A stretch of 42,164 nt of DNA from Terriglobia bacterium (GTDB taxonomy: Bacteria; Acidobacteriota; Terriglobia; UBA7540), in NCBI GenBank assembly GCA_020073545.1, contig JAIQEZ010000029.1, forward strand, positions 1 through 42,164, in the 5' to 3' direction. Below are positions 42,122 through 42,164 of this stretch, piece after piece; position 1 is the first letter of the stretch, and every line of letters begins with the position of its first letter. The notes below the pieces were generated by a model. That model saw only the letters and a list, made by a program, of their open reading frames with translations, was not told the DNA's origin and did no database searches. The position numbers were made by a program, and so were the translations under genes.

Positions 42122-42164
42122 CCTCGCGCCCCGCGCAGATCGTTCCCCCAAGCGGCGCGTGGTG
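42122..42164 (-). repeat. 43-bp inverted repeat, right copy (reaches the window edge)
   Basis: Reverse complement of 40836-40878 with one mismatch (CTGCGCGCGGC versus CTGCGCGGGGC on the same sense). The match runs to the last base, so the repeat may continue beyond the window. 42018-42121 holds no gene. Confidence 0.85.

Overview
The window is a GC-rich bacterial chromosome segment. No rRNA, CRISPR array or complete mobile element is visible, so taxonomy is an inference. A PVM-like microcompartment locus (the type first described in Planctomycetes and Verrucomicrobia and also found in some Acidobacteria and Deltaproteobacteria), a Hyf-type hydrogenase and dispersed TGTCATCCTGAG-type repeats fit an uncultured Acidobacteriota-like anaerobe or facultative anaerobe, but do not prove it.

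Layout. (1) 1-3302: the tail of a UroD-family gene, a PflX-type radical SAM protein, a small membrane protein with an M50-like HExxH motif, and a secreted glycosidase-like protein on the minus strand. (2) 3664-15249: a bacterial microcompartment (BMC) locus. It holds a divergent acyl kinase, a PduS-like flavin/Fe-S protein, a PduT-like tandem shell protein, a DeoR regulator, PduL, three BMC-H and three BMC-P shell proteins, a CoA-acylating aldehyde dehydrogenase and a class II sugar-phosphate aldolase. A hypothetical gene and a VapBC-like toxin-antitoxin pair sit inside it. The likely route is: deoxysugar phosphate (fuculose- or rhamnulose-1-phosphate type) to DHAP plus lactaldehyde, then acyl-CoA, acyl-phosphate and acid plus ATP. 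PduS and the Fe-S shell protein could carry electrons across the shell. (3) 15318-17630: ligA with its terminator, and tRNA-Arg(ACG). (4) 17631-24226: an accessory region next to the tRNA. It carries a two-gene nitrilase-fold plus Rad50/SMC-like ATPase operon that looks like an undescribed defence system, bounded on the right by transposase and cysteine-desulfurase remnants.

(5) 24227-40345: a hydrogenase operon bracketed by two paralogous cyclic-nucleotide-binding-domain proteins. It encodes a complete Hyf-like membrane [NiFe] hydrogenase (hyfD, B, G, C, H, E, F, I equivalents) and its maturation protease. It also encodes an FdhF-like protein that lacks the formate catalytic residues, and the HydB/HydG (sulfhydrogenase beta/gamma, AsrA/AsrB-like) NAD(P)H module. 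This looks like a membrane hydrogenase wired to NAD(P)H or ferredoxin rather than a formate hydrogenlyase. The larger gaps between its genes each hold a short open frame that runs into the next start codon. (6) 40346-42164: a zinc alcohol dehydrogenase gene framed by a 43-bp near-perfect inverted repeat whose right copy touches the window edge.

Function calls come from reading motifs and from remembered family sequences; no database search was possible.
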